This document shows, in pieces, positions 16,484 to 23,826 of a stretch of 47,392 nt of DNA (position 1 is its first letter; each line of letters begins with the position of its first letter). The stretch lies in the IMG/VR virus record IMGVR_UViG_3300036828_001403, positions 1 to 47,392 of that record. One strand, given 5' to 3'. The translations under genes and the position numbers were made by a program. The notes beneath the pieces were generated by a model. That model ran no database searches. It had not been told where the DNA came from and was given only the letters and a program-made list of their open reading frames with translations. The stretch comes from a virus.

Positions 16484-17176
16484 ATGGACCCATTCTATGC
16501 GCTGATTGTTCCGATGCCGATGCCAGCTCGGCCACCCGATGAGAAGCCGCCGTGGTATCCTGGACACCCTGAGCACCCGATCCCACCGGGGATATGGCCG
16601 ACGCCGCCCGGAAGTGCTGGACCACCGGGGTATCCCTCGCACCCGATCTATCTGCCGGGATACCCAGCTCATCCGATTGCTCCGGGCGGACCCCCTCCGG
16701 GCATTTGGGGCGGTGCCCCGCTACCTTGGCCCACTCCACCGATTTACTATCCGCCGCCAGGGTATCCGGCGCATCCTATTGCTCCGGGTGGTCCGCCACC
16801 GGGGATCTGGGGAGGTGCCCCTCTTCCAGTACCGACTCCGCCTATCTATTATCCGCCGACGCCCGGTACGCCTCCGGGGATCTGGGGTGGAGCACCTTTG
16901 CCAGTGCCGACACCACCCATTTACTACCCACCGGCAGCGGGTGGTCCGCCACTGGGTACTTGGGGTGGAGACGCTCCGTGGCCGGGGTATGCCACGCCGC
17001 CGATCTATCTGCCGCCTGAAGGTGTGCCACCTGAGATAACAGTGCCAGAGGGTAAGGCGTTGGTTATCCTTTATGTGCCGGGAACAGGCTACAAGGCAGT
17101 TCTGATACCGAAGCCCGGACCTCCGGGCAATCTTCCCCCTGTTCCTCCTGAGACGCAGCCAGTTGCGCAGAAGTAA
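16484..17176 (+). CDS. Pro/Gly/Tyr-rich tandem-repeat protein
   Basis: 230 residues, dominated by Pro, Gly, Tyr, Trp and Ile. A unit of about 37-42 residues containing GPPPGIWGGAP and then PTPPIYYPP occurs three times between residues about 65 and 165, with degenerate copies on either side; PGYPAHPIAPGG occurs twice. The last 45 residues (EGKALVILYVPGTGYKAV) look like a small folded strand pair. No signal peptide is visible. Low-complexity Pro-rich proteins of this kind occur in some phages without known function. Good ribosome site GAGGA upstream. Confidence 0.6.
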   Translation: MDPFYALIVPMPMPARPPDEKPPWYPGHPEHPIPPGIWPTPPGSAGPPGYPSHPIYLPGYPAHPIAPGGPPPGIWGGAPLPWPTPPIYYPPPGYPAHPIAPGGPPPGIWGGAPLPVPTPPIYYPPTPGTPPGIWGGAPLPVPTPPIYYPPAAGGPPLGTWGGDAPWPGYATPPIYLPPEGVPPEITVPEGKALVILYVPGTGYKAVLIPKPGPPGNLPPVPPETQPVAQK

Positions 17177-17185
17177 GAAATGATT

Positions 17186-17218
17186 GCCGTCACCTCGGAC
17201 TTGATCTGGGGTGACGGC
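17186..17218 (+). repeat. Inverted repeat, possible RNA hairpin
   Basis: GCCGTCACC (17186-17194) and GGTGACGGC (17210-17218) form a perfect 9-base stem with a 15-base loop just after the Pro-rich gene. No T-run follows, so it is not a standard intrinsic terminator; it may be a processing or stabilising hairpin. Confidence 0.5.
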
Positions 17219-17357
17219 ATCACCCAGGAGAGAACTGGGCCGGTGAAAAAAGGGGGATGGCGGATGTGATTACGGTTCTGCGCTTCGTCTAGGGAGTTAC
17301 TAAACCTTTCCATCCCCCAGCTCGATTAAACCTTCCGCGCTGGGACAATTCAATGAG

Positions 17358-17570
17358 ATGGCGGGCCAGAAGACATGGTGTGAGATAGCCTGCTGGGGGT
17401 GTAAGCGGCCGATCGTATATACGTGGGCGACACCATCGAAATATCGGCACCTGGTGGAAGGAGTCTTCTTTTGCCCATCCTGTTATTTGCGAGGGGCGTT
17501 GCCAGGCCTAAAGGGGCAACTGCGCCGGCAGTGGCGTAGCATGCGACCGGTTCAAGAAGAGCTAAACTAA
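17358..17570 (+). CDS. Small zinc-ribbon-like protein
   Basis: 70 residues with Cys-x3-Cys-x2-Cys near the start (CEIACWGC) and Cys-x2-Cys later (FFCPSCY), plus a basic C-terminal helix (LKGQLRRQWRSMR). It looks like a small nucleic-acid-binding zinc protein. It is the last gene before the late terminator. The interval 17177-17357 holds a hairpin and only a doubtful 29-codon ORF. Confidence 0.5.
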   Translation: MAGQKTWCEIACWGCKRPIVYTWATPSKYRHLVEGVFFCPSCYLRGALPGLKGQLRRQWRSMRPVQEELN

Positions 17571-17612
17571 CTCGCCACCCAGTTTCGCTCGTTGGCAGCC
17601 TCTTTAACTGAA

Positions 17613-17646
17613 GTGGGTCCTTCGATTGAAGGACCCACCTTTTCTT
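17613..17646 (+). terminator. Strong intrinsic terminator of the late block
   Basis: GTGGGTCCTTC (17613-17623) and GAAGGACCCAC (17628-17638) make a perfect 11-bp stem with a GATT tetraloop, followed by CTTTTCTT. It is a rightward rho-independent terminator at the end of the virion and lysis genes, facing the leftward early operon. Confidence 0.9.
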
Positions 17647-17728
17647 AGCGCGCCGGCGTTTGGCCCCGCCGCCGGTTATGTCGATCCTTTCAGCCAGTGC
17701 GGCCTCGACGATATTCCAATGGAGGAGG

Positions 17729-17745
17729 TTTCGGCAGTGCCGAAA
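17729..17745. promoter_or_regulatory. Perfect palindrome, left operator candidate
   Basis: TTTCGGCA-G-TGCCGAAA, 8-bp arms around one base. An identical-arm copy occurs at 18242-18258. The two bracket a ribbon-helix-helix gene and a small membrane gene, suggesting an operator pair for that regulator. Confidence 0.55.
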
Positions 17746-17765
17746 TCTCTACCACGATGACCGCA

Positions 17766-17951
17766 TCAGCGGATGAGATGCGCCACGGCGAGGATGATAC
17801 CGGCTACTGCCGCGATGCCGGCCATGATAGTGGCGAGGGCGACAAAGGGTTGCCAGCGCATCTCTTGGCGGAATTTGTCGATTTGAGTGGTCATCAGTTC
17901 AATCCTTAAGTTCTGTTCTTCGATATCAAGGTGCTCATCCTGTTCAGTCAC
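17766..17951 (-). CDS. Small coiled-coil membrane protein (61 aa)
   Basis: 61 residues: about 35 charged helical residues (IEEQNLRIELMTTQIDKFRQ) followed by one hydrophobic span (FVALATIMAGIAAVAGIILAV). It overlaps the stop of the upstream ribbon-helix-helix gene by 4 bases. Similar short helix-plus-anchor proteins are common in phages and prophages, with unknown role. It is the last gene of the leftward operon. Confidence 0.6.
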   Translation of the reverse strand: MTEQDEHLDIEEQNLRIELMTTQIDKFRQEMRWQPFVALATIMAGIAAVAGIILAVAHLIR

Positions 17952-18181
17952 TGTGCCACGGCCCGGCTGCCCACTTTGCCTTTGGAATGTCCATTTGGCT
18001 TGCCTCCTCCGACCCTGAGGCCTTCATCCAACGCGTTCTGAACAATCTGCCGCATCACGGTCGCGATACCGCCGCCGGTCTTCTCAGCGATCGTCGTGAG
18101 CTCGGCGTGCATTTCGGGGGTGATCCGAATCATCACCGAAATGGTCCGCCCTGGTCTGGAGAATTTTTCAATACGCTGCAT
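17948..18181 (-). CDS. Ribbon-helix-helix DNA-binding protein
   Basis: 77 residues. GRTISVMIRITPEMHAEL is the short strand and first helix, followed by ATVMRQIVQNALDEGL as the second helix: an Arc/MetJ-type fold, which binds palindromic operators as a dimer of dimers. The C-terminal tail is Gly/Lys-rich. A GTG at 18262 would extend the N terminus by 27 residues and would then place the 18241-18259 palindrome inside the gene; the shorter form puts the palindrome about 60 bases upstream, the natural position for autoregulation. A candidate phage repressor or plasmid-partition-like regulator. Confidence 0.65.
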   Translation of the reverse strand: MQRIEKFSRPGRTISVMIRITPEMHAELTTIAEKTGGGIATVMRQIVQNALDEGLRVGGGKPNGHSKGKVGSRAVAQ

Positions 18182-18240
18182 GCTGATAGGGCTACACGAA
18201 ATCGTCTCGGTAATCAAGTTGATTATCCACGACCTTGGCT

Positions 18241-18259
18241 GTTTCGGCACTGCCGAAAC
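18241..18259. promoter_or_regulatory. Perfect palindrome, right operator candidate
   Basis: GTTTCGGCA-C-TGCCGAAAC, 9-bp arms around one base. Shares the TTTCGGCA/TGCCGAAA arms with 17729-17745 and lies upstream of the ribbon-helix-helix gene on its transcribed strand. Confidence 0.55.
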
Positions 18260-18293
18260 CACCTCGCCACGCCGCGGTAGCGCTCAGGCCTAT

Positions 18294-18599
18294 TCACTGA
18301 GCGCCATTATTCTGGTCCTCGTAGGCGGCGATTATCGCTCGCAGTTTCCGCGCCGCAAATACGGTCCGTTTCCTCATCGCCTGTATCGCCGCGTTAATTT
18401 CGCCGACCCACTGCTCACTATCGATCACCGCCTGCCTCATCACCTGAGTTACCCTGATGAGGCCTCCCCAATGCTTGAGCACTTCCGACAGGTTCCTCAA
18501 TTGCACGACCTGAGTCTTAACTAACGATTCGGTGGCCTCTACCTTCCTCAGGACCCCGTGCAATTGTTTGTCATCCTTACGCGTCACTTTTTTCGGCAT
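18294..18599 (-). CDS. Helical basic hypothetical protein, 101 aa
   Basis: Starts MPKKVTRKDDKQLHGVL; an upstream in-frame ATG at 18635 is considered less likely. The body is helical with heptad-like leucines and basic residues, possibly a small coiled coil. It is read in the leftward recombination operon, with about 150 bases to the RusA gene. No recognised family. Confidence 0.55.
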   Translation of the reverse strand: MPKKVTRKDDKQLHGVLRKVEATESLVKTQVVQLRNLSEVLKHWGGLIRVTQVMRQAVIDSEQWVGEINAAIQAMRKRTVFAARKLRAIIAAYEDQNNGAQ

Positions 18600-18752
18600 G
18601 CCGCTATTCAACTCCCTTATCAAAGCAGCAAGCATCGTACTTATCGCATCACGTCTGCAACTTGTATTTGTAATGTTGATGTGCCCCTAAGGGGGCTCGG
18701 GGAGGCTTTTTATCAGCAGGCCCGCCTTCCTTGGAGTGAACACTTTCCACCG

Positions 18753-19229
18753 TTAGCTTTCCAGAGCGAGCTCGGGCTCGATGCGATCGTGCAGCTCGGC
18801 CTCGCGCACTATCATCTCCACTCGCGGTCGGTCGCTGTACCATTTCTCGATGTGTGCGGTCACGATAAACTTGTCGTCCCGCACCACGATGCCGGTAATT
18901 GCATCGGCACTTGCTTTGCACAAGTTATCAACGTCAGGGGTCACCGTTGGTCGCATGAGCCCTCGTCGGCAGAAGTCCTTCTTGCGGTTGGACCAGGACT
19001 CTGGGATCTGGAAGTAGACACGCAGTGTGAAGTCCACCGCACAGGCCAGCGGCGGCCGGCCTCTCATCACCTGGCTTGCGGTGTAGCGGGCCTGATCCTT
19101 CCACCCAGAGTACTTTGCCTCGTCGTAGGCGTGGGTACCAAAGCGGCCGTCCTTCGCAGTCCAGGACGCCACCTTCTTTGAGAACGGCCGCGCTTCGCCA
19201 GCCACGATTATGACGATGGGCTGGCTCAC
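18753..19229 (-). CDS. rusA: RusA-family Holliday junction resolvase
   Basis: 158 residues. The opening VIIVAGEARPFSKK, the middle VYFQIPESWSNRKK and the signature TPDVDNLCKASADAITGIVVRDD match RusA. Asp99, Asp101 and the Asp118/119 pair correspond to the metal-binding acids, and Lys105 to a conserved lysine. RusA dimers cleave four-way junctions symmetrically. The GTG at 19229 is chosen since it overlaps the stop of the upstream helix-turn-helix gene by GTGA and has GGAG 9 bases ahead; the GTG at 19253 lacks a ribosome site. It completes a recombination set with exonuclease and RecT. Confidence 0.88.
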   Translation of the reverse strand: MSQPIVIIVAGEARPFSKKVASWTAKDGRFGTHAYDEAKYSGWKDQARYTASQVMRGRPPLACAVDFTLRVYFQIPESWSNRKKDFCRRGLMRPTVTPDVDNLCKASADAITGIVVRDDKFIVTAHIEKWYSDRPRVEMIVREAELHDRIEPELALES

Positions 19230-19408
19230 GGCTTGAAACTCCGGTTCTGGCACCAGCGCTCAAAGGCTTCCGCATCGATCCGGTAGTCTCCCACGAGTCC
19301 GATCCTGTAAACGGGAAAGTCTTTGCTTCTGATCAGGTTACGGTAGACCGTCGCCGGGGACACTCGCAGGAACTCGGCCACTTCCTTGACGGTCAGCAAT
19401 CTCTTCAT
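19226..19408 (-). CDS. Helix-turn-helix (excisionase-like) protein
   Basis: 60 residues: MKRLLTVKEVAEFLRVSPAT and the following YRNLIRSKDFPVYRIG form the MerR/excisionase-type winged helix-turn-helix. Such small proteins act as excisionases or local regulators. Coupled by GTGA to RusA downstream and by ATGA to the gene upstream. It may instead be a regulator of the recombination operon, since the integrase is 5 kb away. Confidence 0.75.
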   Translation of the reverse strand: MKRLLTVKEVAEFLRVSPATVYRNLIRSKDFPVYRIGLVGDYRIDAEAFERWCQNRSFKP

Positions 19409-19665
19409 GGCGAAGTCCCGCCAGAATGGTGCGCCTCGTAAACCACTTCGAGAATCGCGCGGACCATGGTCCAAGTCTCATCCGCTCCGGCCAGCAGGCC
19501 GAGGCTATGCGCAATGAAGGCGACCGCGTTGACTCGTTCTTCGAGGCAGCAGCCTCCATCATGGATACGTTCTTCGTGGTCTTGGATGAATTGCAAAATC
19601 CGGTCGCGTCCAGCACCCAGATGCTTCTCGTCGTTATCGCGCATCTTTTGAATCTCGTCGATCAT
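19405..19665 (-). CDS. Hypothetical 86-aa operon protein
   Basis: Helical and acidic at the N terminus (MIDEIQKMRDNDEKHLGAGR), with a Cys pair and an Ala/Val-rich hydrophobic C-terminal half that is too polar for a clear membrane span. Overlaps both neighbours by 4 bases, so co-translated with the recombination genes. No known family. Confidence 0.6.
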   Translation of the reverse strand: MIDEIQKMRDNDEKHLGAGRDRILQFIQDHEERIHDGGCCLEERVNAVAFIAHSLGLLAGADETWTMVRAILEVVYEAHHSGGTSP

Positions 19666-19853
19666 CGTCTCCTCCTGAAGTCACGCGGTCGATGAAAATG
19701 CGCGGTCCTAGGCCAGTCGCGCAGGCGCCGGTAGGTATTCCCGCACTGAGGACACATGCGCTGATCCCAGAGTTCGCCCGGTGAAGAGCACCAACACTGG
19801 AAAGCATCGCCGCACCGGGGGCAGGTGTGTTGATGTTCATTCGTCGTGTTCAT
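19662..19853 (-). CDS. Small zinc-finger protein (63 aa)
   Basis: Contains CPRCG, CWC and CPQCG, a rubredoxin-like pair of zinc knuckles, and a very basic tail ending in RRRR. Overlaps both neighbours by 4 bases. Probably a nucleic-acid-binding accessory protein of the recombination operon. Confidence 0.6.
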   Translation of the reverse strand: MNTTNEHQHTCPRCGDAFQCWCSSPGELWDQRMCPQCGNTYRRLRDWPRTAHFHRPRDFRRRR

Positions 19854-20035
19854 TGGCTCTTTTCCGCTTGATCGAGATAGACATCGACCTCGATGCGAAT
19901 CTCGTCCAGGTCAGCGACCGTGATCTCGTGTTGCTGCGCGAGCAGACAGAAGAGCTTCTTTACGAGGTCCGCATCCGGCGCGGCCATACCGCACGCCAGA
20001 CCTTCCATAAAGTACAGCGCCTGCTCCTTAGTCAT
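19850..20035 (-). CDS. Small hypothetical protein (61 aa)
   Basis: MTKEQALYFMEGLACGM followed by acidic helices; start at 20035 is preferred to a GTG/ATG-type extension at 20062. Overlaps the upstream gene by 8 bases and the downstream zinc protein by 4. No motif recognised. Confidence 0.55.
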   Translation of the reverse strand: MTKEQALYFMEGLACGMAAPDADLVKKLFCLLAQQHEITVADLDEIRIEVDVYLDQAEKSQ

Positions 20036-20774
20036 CGGCCTCTCGCAGGGTGCGCGGTTCAAACTTATGCTCGATGACCAGACCAGGAGGCTGAATCATG
20101 CCGCGGTTGTCGGTCAGCAGTTTCTTGAGCTTGGAGTACTGATGCTTGACGAGGTAGTGCATCTCCGGTTTGCTCGTGACCCAAGTCAGGTAGGCGGTGA
20201 GATCGGAAAAGACGATCTCGCCCTGCTCATCACGCTGCGGGGTCCAGACCTCGACGAGACTTTCACCCTCAGGCTTCCCGGCATCAGCGTCGACCACGAT
20301 CGTGACTGGGGGGAGGGGCATGACCGCCTGAGCCTCGGCCTCGGCCGTCTTACCGATCTTGCGCAAGTGCTCGAGCTCGGCCTCACGCTGCTGGGCCGCA
20401 AACAGGTTGGCCTGCTGTTCTTTCTTGCGGCGCTCTTCCTCGACCGCGCGACGGCGCCCGATCTCGTAATCGCTGCGGACGTCGTAGCAGTACTTGAGAA
20501 AAATCTCGGCCCGCTTGCGCGCGCGGTTGAAGACGCCGGACGCGTACTTATGCGCCTCGTGGAGCCGGCGCTTCTGCTCGGCGAGTGGCGAAGCATCGAC
20601 GGAATCGAGATAGGCCTTGAGATCGCGCGAATACTCCAGGGCGATCGCCGCCTTGAGCGGACCCATCTCCATGGCGCGCAGCGCCATATAGCGCCGGTCG
20701 AGGGTCTGCCAGACGTCTTCAAATACCTGGGCAGAGTTCTTGATATCTTCAGCGGTCGCTAATTCCATTTCCAT
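20028..20774 (-). CDS. Coiled-coil protein of the recombination operon
   Basis: 248 residues. Residues about 60-135 are a long Glu/Arg/Lys/Gln coiled coil (RRAVEEERRKKEQQANLF), followed by a small strand-containing C-terminal domain (LVEVWTPQRDEQGEIVFSDL). AGGAG lies 8 bases ahead of the ATG. The setting between a PD-(D/E)XK nuclease and small zinc proteins suggests a role in recombination or replication, e.g. a host-nuclease inhibitor. I cannot assign a family with confidence. Confidence 0.55.
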   Translation of the reverse strand: MEMELATAEDIKNSAQVFEDVWQTLDRRYMALRAMEMGPLKAAIALEYSRDLKAYLDSVDASPLAEQKRRLHEAHKYASGVFNRARKRAEIFLKYCYDVRSDYEIGRRRAVEEERRKKEQQANLFAAQQREAELEHLRKIGKTAEAEAQAVMPLPPVTIVVDADAGKPEGESLVEVWTPQRDEQGEIVFSDLTAYLTWVTSKPEMHYLVKHQYSKLKKLLTDNRGMIQPPGLVIEHKFEPRTLREADD

Positions 20775-21309
20775 TTCTGAACTCCTGAATCGTCCAATAG
20801 CTGTCCATCAGGGAGCGAAACCGGTCCAGGTCGCGGAAGTCCTCGTGCGGATAGAGTTTGTAGTTGCCGTCAGCCATCAGCAGCAGGCCAAAGCGCCGCA
20901 TCGTCGGAGAGCCAATCGCCAGAACCTGGCCGGCGGTCTGCAGTCGACACCAGGCCGGCATCCCACCTGACTTGAGCTCGAGGTCGACCAGGCGGCCGAG
21001 GTCGTCCAGCAGACCGATTTGGTCAGGGTGCGAGACAAAGCGCAGCGCCTCGCACCGGTACTCGCCCTCGCATTCCCACAGCTGAAACTCGTGCTCGCGA
21101 AGAAAGCGCCGGTAGGCATCGAGATACGGACAGCACTCGGGATGCCTGCTTTCCCACCCATCACCGAGTGACTGGTTACGGGCGATGAGATGGCAAGCGG
21201 CCGTGACCAGCCGACCGCGGCGCATCGCGCCCTCGTTGCTGTGCTGATCGAGCTCGGCCATGAAGCCGAAAAAGCGCAGCACTCCGGTCGTACTCGGCCA
21301 GTTCTTCAC
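20749..21309 (-). CDS. PD-(D/E)XK-superfamily nuclease
   Basis: 186 residues from a GTG that overlaps the RecT stop. Motif reading: HPDQIGLLDD (Asp102/103), then VDLELKSGG (Asp109, Glu111, Lys113), then CRLQTAGQ (Gln124). This G-x-x-D ... D-x-E-x-K ... Q arrangement is that of Cas4/RecB-like and phage recombination exonucleases. Coupled to RecT, it most likely trims double-strand ends to give the single strand on which RecT acts. Short for the family, so it may be a minimal nuclease. Confidence 0.75.
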   Translation of the reverse strand: MKNWPSTTGVLRFFGFMAELDQHSNEGAMRRGRLVTAACHLIARNQSLGDGWESRHPECCPYLDAYRRFLREHEFQLWECEGEYRCEALRFVSHPDQIGLLDDLGRLVDLELKSGGMPAWCRLQTAGQVLAIGSPTMRRFGLLLMADGNYKLYPHEDFRDLDRFRSLMDSYWTIQEFRNGNGISDR

Positions 21310-22442
21310 GTCTCTAGGGTGCGTAGGTACTGCTCGATCTCGTTGGCCTGCGACTGGCGCAGGTGCTTGAGCGCCCCCACGCCGTACTTTTCCTGGATGT
21401 GCTCGAAGAGCCAGGTCGGCTTGAGTCCGGCACCGGTGGTCTTATCGATTAGATCGTTCTGGGTGTCGGCGCTGATAAGCTCGTCAGTCGGCGGCGGAGC
21501 AGCAGGTGGTGGTGGAACCTCTTTGAGTGGCGGCGGAGGCGGTGCAGTCGCCACGGGCGGCCTTCTACGCCCTCCCCCATTGTCTGGTAGTGGGGTGCTG
21601 CGTTCTGCACTCACAACCTCCGCCGCCCGTGCTGCCGGCCGGGGTGCTGCAGCCTTGGCCGGCTTCTCGCGAGTCTTGCCCGGCAGGTCGTCGTCGCCGG
21701 CGCTTTCTTCAACGTGTTTGTACTCGGCGTCCTCAACCTCCATGGTGCGGCCGAACCGCTGCCAGGCCTCCCGGTTCTCTTCGCTTGGCCCGCAGACCTC
21801 GATGAACTTCGCCAGCCGGCGAACCGCAGTCTTCATCGCCATGGCCGGGTAGTGTTGGGACCAGGCTGGGCCGTCGGCATTCCTCGAGACGAGGCGAGCT
21901 CGCTCAATTTCGCCCAGCGGACACCAGCGATGCTGCATCAGCGGCACACCGGGACGAAGCTCCATCGGGAGCCAAGCCACCGCGTAGGCGCCGCGGATGT
22001 TCTTCTTGTCGAAGAGCCAGCGGGCGTCGTTGCGGCGTTCATCGTCAAGCTGGGGGCGATGACGCAGAAGTTCCTCGTCGCCCAAGCGCAGCTCGAAGTC
22101 GTCGCCATCGTAGACGCAAGCCGCGTTGATCTTGAGCACCGCGCCGGCGTGAATGAGCTGGTAGACCAGGCCGCGGTACTGGATCATCAGCTGCACTTCG
22201 TCGCCGAACGGGGCGATGGCGCAGTGATCGTACGCACTTCCGATCATGAGGCCGCAGTCGGCCGCCTTTAAAATCGCGTTGAGTAGCGATTCGGGATTGC
22301 GCTGGGCTACGGCCGCTAACTTCGGGTTGCGGTCGAGGTTGTAGCAGAGGGCAATGAACTGCTCGGGCGTGAGGTACCGGGGCAGGCGCTGGACGATGGT
22401 CTCGCGATTACGGTCAACCAGTTGTCTGACTAATTCACCCAT
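21306..22442 (-). CDS. recT: RecT-family single-strand annealing protein
   Basis: 378 residues. NPKLAAVAQRNPESLLNAI, then LKAADCGLMIGS, GDEVQLMIQYRGLVYQLIHAG and VYDGDDFELRLG are the conserved RecT core, and SQHYPAMAMKTAVRRLAKF continues it. RecT proteins coat single-stranded DNA and anneal complementary strands. Residues about 235-325 form an unusual Pro/Ala-rich linker (PPPPPLKEVPPPPAAPPP) before a small C-terminal helical domain, longer than in typical RecT. AGGAG lies 9 bases before the ATG; the long open frame upstream to 22877 is not coding. Overlaps the downstream nuclease by 4 bases. Confidence 0.9.
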   Translation of the reverse strand: MGELVRQLVDRNRETIVQRLPRYLTPEQFIALCYNLDRNPKLAAVAQRNPESLLNAILKAADCGLMIGSAYDHCAIAPFGDEVQLMIQYRGLVYQLIHAGAVLKINAACVYDGDDFELRLGDEELLRHRPQLDDERRNDARWLFDKKNIRGAYAVAWLPMELRPGVPLMQHRWCPLGEIERARLVSRNADGPAWSQHYPAMAMKTAVRRLAKFIEVCGPSEENREAWQRFGRTMEVEDAEYKHVEESAGDDDLPGKTREKPAKAAAPRPAARAAEVVSAERSTPLPDNGGGRRRPPVATAPPPPPLKEVPPPPAAPPPTDELISADTQNDLIDKTTGAGLKPTWLFEHIQEKYGVGALKHLRQSQANEIEQYLRTLET

Positions 22443-22447
22443 AGGTC

Positions 22448-23134
22448 TTACTCCTCGTCCTCCAGAACCGGCATGGTCGATAACTGCTTGGCCCGATCGC
22501 GAATGTACTGCAGGCGTTGGAACACGACATAGAGCCGGCGCACGTCGTTGCGACACCAGCGCTGCACGAGCTCGAGCGGCTGCTCGACGAGGTTGCTGTG
22601 GCTCGTGCGCTTGGCCGGGAGGCCGGCCAAAAAAGACAGCAGCGACAGACCCCCGCGGGGTCCCCGGGTCGCCCCGTAGGCGTTGAGCAGGTCCATCACG
22701 TCCACATGCCAGTCTTCCTGGAAGCGGTAGCGGTTGCCGTAACGCTGGTTGAAATGCTGAGGAATACGAATCGAGTAACGCAGCGCGGCGAGCTCGAGCA
22801 CGGGGAAATCGAATCCGCGGCCGTTGAAGCTGACCAGCGTGCCGCGGCGGGGTTCGCTCTGGAAGCTCCCGATCCAATCCCAGAACTCACGACACACGCT
22901 CTCGCTATCCTCCCCTTTAATACAGCCTAGGCGCGTCAATTCACCGGTGGTCTGCTCAACCAACCCTATGGCGATCGCTACTGGGAGATGATACGAATGC
23001 GGAATCCAAACTGACTCATCGTCACCAGTACGCTGTTTCTGGTCAGCGAGATACTCCTCGCGGTCGCAGTTCTCGACCTGCTCCACGAGCTCCCAATCGA
23101 TCCTGGTCTCTATGTCGAACAGCGCGTAGGTCAT
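22448..23134 (-). CDS. PolB-like DEDD 3'-5' exonuclease
   Basis: 228 residues. ALFDIETRID gives exonuclease motif I (Asp7, Glu9), LVSFNGRGFDFPVLE motif II (Asn104, Asp109), and WHVDVMDLL with QRWCRNDVRRLY motif III (Asp197). This is the pattern of the stand-alone predicted 3'-5' exonuclease related to DNA polymerase B proofreading domains. First gene of the leftward operon, five bases upstream of RecT, so it presumably acts on ends in the same recombination pathway or in proofreading-like cleanup. No polymerase domain is attached. Confidence 0.82.
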   Translation of the reverse strand: MTYALFDIETRIDWELVEQVENCDREEYLADQKQRTGDDESVWIPHSYHLPVAIAIGLVEQTTGELTRLGCIKGEDSESVCREFWDWIGSFQSEPRRGTLVSFNGRGFDFPVLELAALRYSIRIPQHFNQRYGNRYRFQEDWHVDVMDLLNAYGATRGPRGGLSLLSFLAGLPAKRTSHSNLVEQPLELVQRWCRNDVRRLYVVFQRLQYIRDRAKQLSTMPVLEDEE

Positions 23135-23406
23135 AGCATCTGTCTCATTGAGTCGTCCCTGCTCACTTCAAGCATTAGTTGGTATGCAGGGAATTACCTC
23201 GCGCGCTCAAATAACGACAGCGACGAGATACGGTGTAATCCACAATCAGTGATTCGAAACGGCATCGAGTTCACCGATAATGCACGAATAGCAGCTTTGG
23301 TTGTGGATTAACGCCAGCGCTCGCCTTGCCGAAAAACCGCGTCGGAGTAAGTTTCGGAGGCTAACTGCGAGGCTTACAACTCTACCGACGGACGGAGGGA
23401 ACCAGT
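23135..23406. promoter_or_regulatory. Divergent control region between early operons
   Basis: 272 bases with no gene, between the leftward recombination operon and the rightward lysogeny genes, so it must carry both promoters. It contains a perfect inverted repeat TAATCCACAA (23236-23245) / TTGTGGATTA (23301-23310) 55 bases apart, and a shorter pair TCCCTGC / GCAGGGA near 23156-23202. I see no fully convincing -35/-10 pair. Confidence 0.5.
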
Positions 23407-23826
23407 ATGCGTTCAACAAAGCCTGGAGTGGTGAGCGAACTGAACGGCAACGGGAGGAAAATTAACGTCGCGGAACTGGCCAAGAAATTGAGTTGCCATG
23501 CCAAGGAACTGTATCGCGAAATCGAAGAAGAAAAGTTGGCCGAGTGGGATGGGATTTACCAAGTGTTCCCCGGCAAGCGGGGAATTCGCGTTGACGAGTG
23601 GTTATTCCTGCATCGCCGGCTGACGCGGCTGACGCCACCGAGTTTGACCGGTGACGAGTGGCTACGCGATGCCCATCGAGCGTTCTTGGCTTTCGCCAAG
23701 CCCTTGCGTACCGTGCTGGATCGCTTCATCGAAGAATCGGAAGGCCAGTACGAGAAGGCGAGTATACGGCTTGAGAACCGGGCTTTTGAGCAGGAACTCA
23801 AAGCGGAGAAGGAGGCAGCGAAATGA
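23407..23826 (+). CDS. Putative DNA-binding protein near integrase
   Basis: 139 residues. INVAELAKKLSCHAKELYRE reads like a helix-turn-helix, followed by a second basic segment (FLHRRLTRLTPPSL) and an acidic helical C terminus. GGAGGG precedes the ATG. First gene of the rightward lysogeny group and coupled by ATGA to the next helix-turn-helix gene, so a regulator or excision factor is likely. No family assigned. Confidence 0.55.
   Translation: MRSTKPGVVSELNGNGRKINVAELAKKLSCHAKELYREIEEEKLAEWDGIYQVFPGKRGIRVDEWLFLHRRLTRLTPPSLTGDEWLRDAHRAFLAFAKPLRTVLDRFIEESEGQYEKASIRLENRAFEQELKAEKEAAK

Noticed and set aside
17186-17218. Intrinsic terminator after the Pro-rich gene
   Set aside because: Perfect stem but no T-run; the convincing terminator is at 17613-17646.
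17180-17269. 29-codon ORF after the Pro-rich gene
   Set aside because: Spans the hairpin, lacks a ribosome site and shows no recognisable protein character.
22443-22877. Upstream extension of RecT to 22877
   Set aside because: Covers the PolB-like exonuclease gene in another frame; RecT sequence and ribosome site begin at 22442.
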